Assembly (NCBI GenBank): GCA_951640165.1
Contig: OX621252.1
Coordinates: 26,061,934-26,125,933, forward strand
Source of the DNA: Pseudoips prasinana
Taxonomy: Eukaryota; Arthropoda; Insecta; Lepidoptera; Nolidae
DNA: 64,000 nucleotides
Direction of reading: 5' to 3'
The position numbers and the translations under genes were made by a program. The notes under the pieces were generated by a model. The model saw only the letters and a list, made by a program, of their open reading frames with translations. It had not been told where the DNA came from and did no database searches. Numbering within the stretch: position 1 is the stretch's first letter; every line of letters begins with the position of its first letter. This document shows positions 56,421 to 64,000 of this stretch, in pieces.

Positions 56421-56502
56421 CCTCAACCTATCACAAAAGTGCTTTTGTTGTGTTGAAAATCTATAAAAGAAATTTGACAGATTAGGGTAGCTGGATGTGC
56501 TG
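56421..56502. mobile_element. MITE, 'TACAGACGCC' family, copy 4, truncated
   Basis: Only the right half remains: 'ttgaaaatctataaaagaaa', 'tttgacagattagggtagc', 'tggatgtgctgg'. Confidence 0.7.
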
Positions 56503-56509
56503 GTATCGT

Positions 56510-56816
56510 AGTATATATCGTAGTTTTGATTATACTAGCTTAGTAATCAACACTACGATATACTACTCAAAAAGGAGGAGTTTATCAATTATATTTTTTA
56601 CTAGATTTCTCTGTTATTCTAAACTTATTTTGATATTTATCTTTAGTTGGATGGAAAAATTATTTCAGTATGGACCAAGATAAGTTTGGTTCCAATTAGA
56701 AGTTGTCAACAAAAGTTGGAGTTGAAAGGTTTAAGTTTTTTAAAACTGTTCTAATTAATAAACAGGTTCATGTTCGGTCGAAATAATGAGATAGTATTCG
56801 GATTAAATATTTACGG
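56510..56816 (+). repeat. Diverged 310-bp direct repeat, copy 2
   Basis: See 51826-52140; the shared blocks are in the same order and orientation. A small palindrome ('tatcgtagt...actacgata', 56514-56566) is specific to this copy. Confidence 0.65.
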
Positions 56817-56844
56817 ATACCAACGAAGCAACCACTAAATAGCG

Positions 56845-57178
56845 ACCAGTCTCAATAGAGACTAGCCAATTTCGGAGGACATATTATAGTGCACAAGTGT
56901 GTGCGCAAACACAGGAGCACTTTCTATTCCATCACTCTCATGATCCGATGGGACACCTAGCGACACGACGGGAAAGTGGTCAGGTACAGGACCGACGGCT
57001 TTACGTGCTCTCCGAGGCACGGGGATGTAATAACGCGAACACTCAGACTTCGAGCTGATATTGAGAAATTTCTTTTACGGAAAAATCCCATAATCACTTT
57101 TTGGCCCGACTCGGGATTTGAACCCAGGACCTCATTGAACCTGCGGTTGAACACGCTACCGGTAGACCAACGAGGCAG
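56845..57178 (-). mobile_element. tRNA-derived SINE, family C, minus strand
   Basis: Reverse complement: head 'tgcctcgttggtctaccgg' (box A) and 'ggttcaaatcccgagtcggg' (box B), then 'gtgattatgggatttttccg', 'tgcctcggagagcacgtaaa' and 'gtgctcctgtgtttgcgcac'. It pairs with the plus-strand copy at 59210-59560. Confidence 0.85.
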
Positions 57179-57471
57179 CTACTATATAACTGAAAGTATA
57201 GTATGGGCTTCTGCCCACTTTAATGCATCTGTAAGCTCTCAAATCCATAAAGAAACATATACCAAGCCTAAGTTAGCCTAAGTTTTACGGAACAACAACC
57301 AAACGAAAGCTCGATACCAAATACACTTTCACATAACTAAGTAGTCAAACAATCCACGATAGACTGTGTAGTTATGTGATAGGTATCTATTGTGCCCGAG
57401 GCCGGGGAACTAGGGCGGCGAATATACTCTGGAAATGAGGTTACAGCTGCATATAAAAATATAGGGGTACG

Positions 57472-57873
57472 TATACAACATGTAACTTAATTAACGCACA
57501 CCCTGAAAATAGTTTGTTCAGAATCGTTTGCTGAATCGATTTATATCATTTTTAGTATAGGTAATTTTTTATTCCAAAATAATTAAAGTTACGGAAATTA
57601 TCGTTATTTGAAACCTGTACAGTCAAAACGAATTGAAATGGACCGTAAGTCAAAGTAATAAGACTTTTAAATCACAGTTTCATCTGTATTTATACAAATT
57701 CCATCATTCAACACAAAATAAAGAAAAATAAACTTTATTCCAAGAAACTAGTTTAGTAAATAACAATGGATATACTTGTTAAATTAACAATTTAGTGTAT
57801 GTATTATGATAACAACATAATATACTAATTGGGGTGTTAGAGGGTGTGCGTTAATTACGTTACATGTTGTATA
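57472..57873. mobile_element. About 400-bp element with 32-bp inverted repeats
   Basis: Left 'tatacaacatgtaacttaat' through 'gcacaccct' is mirrored at 57841-57873 with one mismatch. The interior is AT-rich and non-coding. A non-autonomous DNA transposon of unknown superfamily. Confidence 0.8.
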
Positions 57874-58014
57874 TTATATACTAGTTTTAACCACGATTCT
57901 GTCACATTCCTAAATCTGTCTAAATACCTTATGTTCCTCGGCTGAGGAAAAGATACAATCCATTAGTTTATCACCAAAAAGGCAGCAGAAAAATATCTTC
58001 CTTTTATATAGCCT

Positions 58015-58275
58015 ATAAGTATGCTGAGATGGTTTGGGCATTTAGAAAGGATGAATGAAAGAAGATTGATAAAAGAAGTATACCTGGCCTGTGTGAATGA
58101 GACAACCGGAAGGGGAAGACTTCGTAGAACATTCTCTGACCAAATTGGAGTCGTCCTCAAGAAAGGCCAGGTCAGAAGTACCCTAAACCGGCGAACATGT
58201 ATGAAAAATTTAATGACGGTAAACGAGGTAAAAGAGGTGTGCAAAGATCGTGACAAATGAAAATCCGTTGTCTCT
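58015..58275 (+). mobile_element. RTE-like reverse transcriptase C-terminus
   Basis: The frame 58021-58260 reads MLRWFGHLERMNERRLIK, then ETTGRGRLRRTFSDQIG and NRRTCMKNLM, the well-known C-terminus of insect endonuclease-reverse transcriptases of RTE type. Only the last 80 residues are present, with no frameshift. Confidence 0.8.
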
Positions 58276-58299
58276 GCCTACTCCTCTGGGAAACAGGCC

Positions 58300-58540
58300 T
58301 GAGTGTATGTATGTATGTATGTACATATGTATGTACATCTGTATGTACATATGTATGTATATTACCTATAAAACGCAGCGTGGGCAGGCCCCCTACAAGA
58401 TGGACCGATGGTCTTGTGCGGGTCGCTGGAAGTCGCTGGATGCGGATAGCGCAAGACCGGCAATTGTGGAGATCTTTGAGGACGCCTTCGTCCAGCTGTG
58501 GACGTCTTTCGGATATGATGATGATGATGATGATATAGAC
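58300..58540 (+). mobile_element. ATGT microsatellite and RTE 3' tail
   Basis: A 'gtatgtatgtatgtacatat' microsatellite (58305-58360) is followed by an RTE C-terminal fragment in the frame reading VGRPPTRWTDGLVRVAGSRW, ending 'gtggacgtctttcg' and (gat)n. Confidence 0.75.
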
Positions 58541-58574
58541 TCTAATTAGAAGTATGTTATTTACTTATCATATA

Positions 58575-58815
58575 TACAGTGGTTACCCTAGTGTCAGGAT
58601 TGTGTAAGCCTCTGAAATGGCTTAGCAAGTGTTGTCATTAGACAACACTTGCTAAGCCATGACTTTACACACAATGACGACAGCTTAACTTGCCTCAGAA
58701 ATATAACCACTTTGGCGGTCACCTATCCATTGGCTGACCACAAGTCTAGTTGCTTAACCTCGCCGATCACCTACGGAGCAGTGAGAGCATCTGGCAATGA
58801 GCGCCTATATTTATA
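58575..58815 (+). repeat. 'accgggaccgacagc' repeat, copy 2, with hairpin
   Basis: Same family as 54845-55085. Its centre is replaced by a hairpin (58609-58652, 'atggcttagcaagtgttgtc' and its complement), which removed part of the consensus. Confidence 0.75.
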
Positions 58816-58847
58816 GATATAGATATTTATAGATTATATATATGACT

Positions 58848-58985
58848 ATGTCATTAGACTAGTGGTAGAGTGTTCAATACAGATAATGGTGTCTTAGATT
58901 CAAATCCCAGGTTAGGCCTAGTAAGCTAGTCTCTATTCACACATGCAAGGTCAGCAGTAAATTTCCTCAACGGGGGTAGAGAAGT
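58848..58985 (+). mobile_element. SINE family C, degenerate partial copy
   Basis: 'tagtggtagagtgttcaata' and 'attcaaatcccaggttaggc' match the boxes at 59215-59280; the body differs soon after. Confidence 0.6.
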
Positions 58986-59209
58986 AGGATAGCGTTATAT
59001 TATATTAAGTACGCATGTTTGTCACTGAAAGGCTCACAAACGTCTGTAACGATTTCGATAACATAAAACGTGTGTAGGTTTTAGAGGATCTCTTAATACA
59101 TAACTTTCACAATAATTCAGATTCACAATTAGACGACGGTGACCACCACACTCGTTTAATTATAATCAATCAGATTTCAGGGCTTGTACAGCGCGGGACA
59201 CAGCTATAT

Positions 59210-59560
59210 GCCTCGTTAGTCTAGCGGTAGAGTGTTCAACCGCAGATAACGAGGTCCTAGGTTCAAATCCTGGGTCGGGCCGAAAGTGATTTTGGGATTT
59301 TTCTGTAAAACGAAATAATCTTAATATCAGCCCGAAGTCTGGGAGTTGGCGGTATTATACCCCCGTGCCTCGGAGAGCACGTAAAGCCGTCGGTCCTGTA
59401 CCTGACCTCTTTCCGGTCGTGTCGCTAGTCGTCCCATCGGATCATGAGAGTGATGGAATAGAAAGTGCTCCTGTGTTTGCGCACACACTTGAGCACTATA
59501 ATATGTCCCGCGCAGATGGCTAGTCTCCTTTGAGACTGGCCGCCGTGGCCGGATCTCGGC
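59210..59560 (+). mobile_element. tRNA-derived SINE, family C
   Basis: 'tgcctcgttagtctagcggt' (box A) and 'aggttcaaatcctgggtcgg' (box B), then the 250-bp body ending near 'ctttgagactggccgccg'. The inverted relative is at 56845-57178. Confidence 0.85.
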
Positions 59561-60200
59561 TAGAGGGACATTATTATATCAATAAACGACCGTTTTACTG
59601 CGGATGGGCGGCGTTTAAATGGAGGGGTTGGGAATTTAATCCCAACCCACTACGGTAACCGTTTACCATCACGTTTGACGACTTGGTACAATAAAAAACT
59701 TCAAATGTTAAAATCTACTGTCCCCATGGCCACCATCCTAAGCACTAAGCAATTATTACTTTGTCAGACGCAGTCGTGTCAATTCATTGCACTTCTGTTT
59801 GCAGCTATTCCACTGAAAAATATTTTCTATCCGAGATTTTAAATCTGACTCCGTGATGTGAACATAATTGATAGGTTAGGTTGCAATTATGCGGTTCACT
59901 AGATACCGGGGCACTTGACCGAAAGCAGACTCGAAGCCTTCATTACGTAGTTCGATAATTGAAGACCTCTTCGATATTGGAAAACCATTAAGCAACGGTT
60001 CCACGGTTCCTTTTGTATACTTTGTTAGGAGAACTGGATAACTTATTACTGTCTCATATACAGTATAGTTATCTTCTTGTTTTATTTCCGGGGGAATTTA
60101 ACGTGGATACTCATCGCCATGCTGTGTGGTGATGGCATAGAATATCATCACCCCATCTCATCCCGTGGGAGGCGTAGAAATCGTCGGAGAGAATACCTAC
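59561..60200. other. No gene seen
   Basis: Moderate GC, no motif or recognised repeat. The plus-strand frame 60077-60325 runs into the RTE-tailed repeat and is not convincing. Confidence 0.4.
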
Positions 60201-60204
60201 TAGA

Positions 60205-60340
60205 GAACGGGCAGCCGCGTTTTTCTGTGAACTATGACTCGCGATCGTTAACCCGTCTGTCTAGTGTGGCGATTATGGCATATACCCCCACTCTTTGGGG
60301 GAGGCGGTGGACATACTTTGGCTGACATGATGATGACTTA
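60205..60340 (+). repeat. RTE-tailed interspersed repeat, second copy
   Basis: 'gcgtttttctgtgaactatg' and 'tggcgattatggcatatacc', ending 'ggctgacatgatgatg', as at 1484-1640. Confidence 0.6.
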
Positions 60341-60544
60341 TCGACTTGGGTATAACAATGAGTTATGTCGAACTCTGTTTCTAACTCCTCCTTGTTTCTT
60401 TCTGATTAAATTCGTTGCAGGATCGAAGACAGTTAAAACGATTACCCGAGCTTCACCGCTCAGTGTCCAAACTAACGCTAAAAAAACATGCCATACTTTA
60501 TAGACCCTGGTCCCGTGGTGGACTAAATGTCAACACATATCCTA

Positions 60545-60838
60545 CATATATTTTGGAAGGATGGATGGATGTTTGTTACTCTTTCACGTAAAAACTACTG
60601 AATGGATTTTAATGAAAGTTTACAATAATATAGGTTATACATCAGAATAACACAAAGGCTACAATTTATAAAGATATAAGTGTCAAGTTAGTAGGAAAAA
60701 ATCTACCATCTGCGAGCTATTCCGACGTGCACTGCCAAAACCGCGAAAGTTTGTGAGTATAGATTTATGGATGTATGTTTGTTACTCTTTTACGCCAAAA
60801 CTACTTTAACACGGGTGAAACCGCGGGGCATAGCTAGT
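60545..60838 (+). mobile_element. Helitron-like fragments, two joined
   Basis: 'ggatggatgtttgttactct' and 'acatcagaataacacaaagg' match 50320-50410. A second start ('cgcgaaagtttgtgagtata') follows, with the 3' end 'gaaaccgcggggcatagctagt' split over 60817-60838. It appears to be one copy inserted into another. Confidence 0.55.
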
Positions 60839-60839
60839 A

Positions 60840-61435
60840 TATTATACGGAATATAATATCAACACGTAATAAAAAACAGGAAATATCACAAAAGTATCAC
60901 TGTACTTTTAGCGACATTTCCTGTTATATTTTATTCTACTACATCGATAGCCCAAATTTAATTGCGACGTAACATGCTCCTTACTAGGATATTTCCGTTA
61001 TTCTGACATCATATGCAAGATATATATTTTGGATCAGCGTAGAATTGACATAGGACACACTGATAAAAATCTGAAGCAGTCGGGCTTCACTCAGTGATCG
61101 ATTAATATCGTTGGTCCGAGGAGAGATTAACTTTATACTCATGTGACCTTAGCCCAAAAATTACGGAATCATTCGAGATTACAGCCATAGCCATCACTGG
61201 ACCGCGCGCGATCGATGAAGAAAAGCAACACGCGTGCGTGCTTAGTTTTTATATAGCGTAATTGGTATACTTTCTAAACTGTTCCGTGTTATCCGTGCAT
61301 ATCAAGCTGTCGGTCGCTGTTGTAGTTATGAGGAAAAGCTTGTGTTAAACAATGTTAATTAGTATGTCAAAGGAGAAACAAGTGATAAGAATATAGATAA
61401 GTAATGGAATCAGGCGTTACTTTCCGGAAATCCAT
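60840..61435. other. No gene seen
   Basis: A small imperfect palindrome built on 'acaggaaat'/'atttcctgt' lies at 60875-60926. Nothing else recognised. Confidence 0.4.
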
Positions 61436-61436
61436 A

Positions 61437-61725
61437 ACAATCAAAATACAAAATCAATATGTAGTGTTAATTCCGCTAATTGTCAGTTTAATAATGCCGA
61501 GATGCAATTTGCATCGCCCTCCCGCCCGCAAAAGTGTGCAAATGCAAGAAGGACAATAGGTATAAAAAAGCAAATTACATGCGCCAGTACGATATCCAAC
61601 ACGTGCTCAGTCCTCCACAGACCATTCTCCTCGCCTCGGGCGGGAGGGCGGTGCAAATTGCATCCCGGAATGATTAAACTGACAATTAGCGGAATTAACG
61701 CTACATATTGATTTTGTATTTTGAT
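61437..61725. mobile_element. Foldback element with about 90-bp arms
   Basis: Left arm (61437-61530, 'caatcaaaatacaaaatcaa' through 'gcatcgccctcccgcccg') is mirrored by 61635-61725. The loop is about 105 bases. GC-rich at the inner ends and AT-rich at the outer ends. Few mismatches. Confidence 0.9.
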
Positions 61726-62145
61726 TGATAAGAATATAGTCTAAGTAGTTGTAGTTTTTACGATCACGATTCCATACTAGTATGGGGTATGAGTATGGAA
61801 TCCTGATCGAAGAACTTCAATTACTTAAAATATAATACAACTATTTAGCATAAGGAATTCTGGTCGTTATTACTATTAAAACTACTTAGATTATATTTCT
61901 TTAAATATTTCGTTGTTTCGATTGAGATTAGCCCAATGTCACAAGGGTATAAGATATTTAGCTCTACAAAAAGTTTGCCTCTATCTATGGTCTCCACACT
62001 AGACCATCATAAACTATAGATTATCAGACAGAATATTACAAACTATGGTAACTATGACATAAATGACAAACCAAAAACGCCACTTCAAATTATTTTTGTT
62101 CTTATTTTTTAATAAAATACAAGTCATCGAACAACGTAAAAAAAT

Positions 62146-62859
62146 ATGCCCGATGAATATAAACCAAAATCTCTTGCTTCTGAAGATTTCAAACCAAAAC
62201 TGAATATATCCGACGGACATTCATCATGTGCGTCGAAACCAAGAAGTCAGAATCTAAGTTTTGCTTTAGACCCTGGAACATCCTATGAGGTCTTCAGAAA
62301 TAATACGACAGCAGTCGAAGTTATAGTCAAAGATGTTTCTAAAGGTAAGAAAAAAATAACATCAATTGATTCCCCTAGCATAGTAGTAAACCACTTACAA
62401 GGAGATTATAATAAGATGAGAAGAGAATTGAATGTCGCAAACGCCGCTGTTGATGGGACACGAAAGCAATACCAAGCTGTAATACGAGAACTAAAAAAAC
62501 ATTTAGACACAGCCAACCAAAGAGAACTAGATACACAGACAAAGAATCTAGTTCTACAATTAGAAAATGAGAAATTAAAAGGCTTGCTGAAATCCAAAAC
62601 AAATCTATTAAACAAAGTAACAAAGGAATTGGTTAATATGAAGCGACTCATGAAGTTTGTGATCAAAAGCATATGTTATGTTCCACAAAATAATGACAAT
62701 ATTACTTGTAGTACTGATCCTGAATATGATGAATTTGAAAACGAATTACAAAAAGATATGAAACCTAAATTCGCTGTAAATATGTTCGATGCGATGTGCA
62801 CCTTCGATAGCAGCGTGTCAAAAGAAGTAAAAAATTCATTTGATAAGAAACAAACTTGA
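62146..62859 (+). CDS. Unknown single-exon coiled-coil protein
   Basis: An uninterrupted 237-codon frame with a start MPDEYKPKSL and a poly(A) signal 47 bases after the stop. I do not recognise the family. Residues 1-75 are polar and probably disordered. Residues about 80-170 form a long amphipathic helix with heptad leucines (QAVIRELKKHLDTANQREL, LVLQLENEKLKGLLKS), predicted to be a coiled coil. A short hydrophobic patch (MKFVIKSICYV) and a charged tail follow. There is no signal peptide and no transposon motif. Intact length, lysine/asparagine-rich composition and the downstream AATAAA favour a real gene. Lack of introns leaves open a retrocopy or a testis-type gene. It has no visible link with the cystatin genes. 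Confidence 0.65.
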   Translation: MPDEYKPKSLASEDFKPKLNISDGHSSCASKPRSQNLSFALDPGTSYEVFRNNTTAVEVIVKDVSKGKKKITSIDSPSIVVNHLQGDYNKMRRELNVANAAVDGTRKQYQAVIRELKKHLDTANQRELDTQTKNLVLQLENEKLKGLLKSKTNLLNKVTKELVNMKRLMKFVIKSICYVPQNNDNITCSTDPEYDEFENELQKDMKPKFAVNMFDAMCTFDSSVSKEVKNSFDKKQT

Positions 62860-62905
62860 TATTACGATATAATGTTTTAAGTCTAAGACTTGAAGAATTT
62901 TAAGA

Positions 62906-62911
62906 AATAAA
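62906..62911 (+). terminator. Poly(A) signal of the coiled-coil gene
   Basis: AATAAA, 47 bases after the stop at 62857-62859. Confidence 0.6.
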
Positions 62912-63084
62912 TTTTATATTTTTAACTGTATTATTGTTAAATGGAATAATTAAAATAACGAAAATCTGCGCTTTATTTTCGTGAAATTTACTGAGAGCTT
63001 ACAGAAATTTAGATGAATAGAAGTCGTGAAATCTTGTATTTTACAATTTACTCATTCCGCTTACATTAACAGGAAGAATAATAG

Positions 63085-63290
63085 GGCTACCCCACTCCAT
63101 CTCGTGGGGTTCGTCAAAGGCGCTCGCCTATGGGTTACATCAGGTAGTCGGGCAGTACCGCCACCGTATCTACCACCTAACCGCGGTCACCAACTCCCAT
63201 GCCAAGCAAACCCCTGCAAAGTAACGATATAGAAACCTTTGGACGAAGCCTATGTCCAGCAGTGGACTATATATATCAGACTGATGATAC
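63085..63290 (+). repeat. RTE-tailed SINE-like repeat
   Basis: 'atctcgtggggttcgtcaaa', 'gtagtcgggcagtaccgcca', then the RTE-type ending 'tgtccagcagtggact' and 'agactgatgatac'. Confidence 0.55.
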
Positions 63291-63328
63291 TTTCTTATCC
63301 ATACGATAAGTATAATATATATAATAAG

Positions 63329-63565
63329 GGCAGTGGTTACCCTAGTGTCAGAATTGTTCAAGCCGCCCAGTAGGCCTCTGACATGGCTTAACAACTGTTG
63401 CCTAATGACTACAACCGGGACCGACAGCGTAACGTGCCCTCCGAAGCACGGAGACGCTCAGGAATTAAACCACTTTGGTGGTCACCCATCAATGGACTGA
63501 CCGCGAGCCTAGTTGCTTAATCTCGCCGATCGTTTACGGACCGGTGAGAGAATCTAGCATATTCA
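63329..63565 (+). repeat. 'accgggaccgacagc' repeat, copy 3
   Basis: Most complete copy: 'ggttaccctagtgtcagaat', 'gactacaaccgggaccgaca', 'gaagcacggagacgctcagg', ending 'ggtgagagaatctagc'. An A/T homopolymer follows at 63580-63600. Confidence 0.8.
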
Positions 63566-64000
63566 TTTGATGAAGATAGGATTTTTTTTTTTTTTTTTAA
63601 CTTATGTTCTAAAGTAACGTGCTAACATTTCCTTTGTTAAATCTTGAAATAATGGTTTTTACTATTACGTTGTTTAATTATTATTTAGAACTATTACGAT
63701 ATAATTTCTAGATAATAGTACAAATTCTAGACAAAGGTATAGTTACGCAATCTAGGTACCCGGAATCTGTAAGCGGTTCAATTTACTTAATGGTTTACGT
63801 AATGGTAGGGTTTTCTTATAAACTATACGGTTTCTATGTTATTTGCGTAAATTATGGAGTAAATTACCTCCTCAACAAGACAAATGCAGGTTTGACACGC
63901 TCACTGATGAACCGCAAAAACTAGTGAGTAGATAGCACGCATTACGGGAATGGAATAATTAGAAAGATAATCTCGAATTTTTCGAGTAATATCCCTGGCT
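63566..64000. other. AT-rich end of window, no gene seen
   Basis: No frame with motifs and no recognised repeat. Confidence 0.4.

Noticed and set aside
58250..58549. Cysteine/methionine/tyrosine-repeat peptide
   Set aside because: Encoded by an ATGT microsatellite joined to an RTE tail.

Overview
This window looks like nuclear DNA from a lepidopteran (moth or butterfly). It is AT-rich and intron-bearing, and it is packed with families I associate with Lepidoptera: several tRNA-derived SINEs, Helitron-like ends finishing in CTAGT, RTE- and CR1/Jockey-type LINE debris, MITEs, Tc1/mariner derivatives and a decayed Ty3/gypsy element. The species assignment is inference. I see no bacterial genes, no CRISPR array and no convincing functional tRNA gene.

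Two protein-coding systems stand out. The first (4.07-16.8 kb) is a multi-domain cystatin-like secreted protein. A TATA box and a 78-nt signal-peptide exon (4113-4190) splice in phase 0 to a 1.26-kb exon (5834-7093) with four cystatin-like domains. That large exon, with its acceptor and poly(A) signal, is repeated in tandem at 9536-10780 and 13370-14623, but I find no signal exon in front of copies 2 and 3. They are therefore either alternative terminal exons of one transcription unit or orphaned duplicates. The second system (44.7-47.8 kb) is a diverged relative with the same layout: signal exon 44719-44778 and large exon 46545-47846. It carries the only perfect QxVxG inhibitory motif among the full domains. 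A broken, inverted copy of its large exon lies just upstream (about 44.0-44.46 kb).

Other gene-like content: an intact single-exon 237-residue coiled-coil protein of unknown function (62146-62859) with a poly(A) signal; and, on the minus strand at 54.0-55.2 kb, a degenerate array of about six 76-nt units that each look like a signal-peptide exon followed by a splice donor, two of them still intact.

The rest is transposon landscape. 0-4 kb: a Tc1/mariner transposase tail, SINE and Helitron-like copies. 14.8-16.7 kb: a LINE inserted into the flank of cystatin copy 3 with a visible TGATGA duplication. 17-23.3 kb: LINE and RTE fragments. 23.4-27.5 kb: one LINE split by a second, opposite-strand LINE. 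27.9-32.3 kb: a decayed Ty3/gypsy element. 33.0-39.5 kb: three Tc1/mariner-derived elements flanking a nearly full-length CR1-like LINE. 39.7-43.9 kb: solo LTR, SINE, LINE and MITEs. 48-54 kb: decayed LINE, Helitron-like, SINE and RTE fragments. 55-64 kb: SINEs, foldback elements and RTE tails around the coiled-coil gene.
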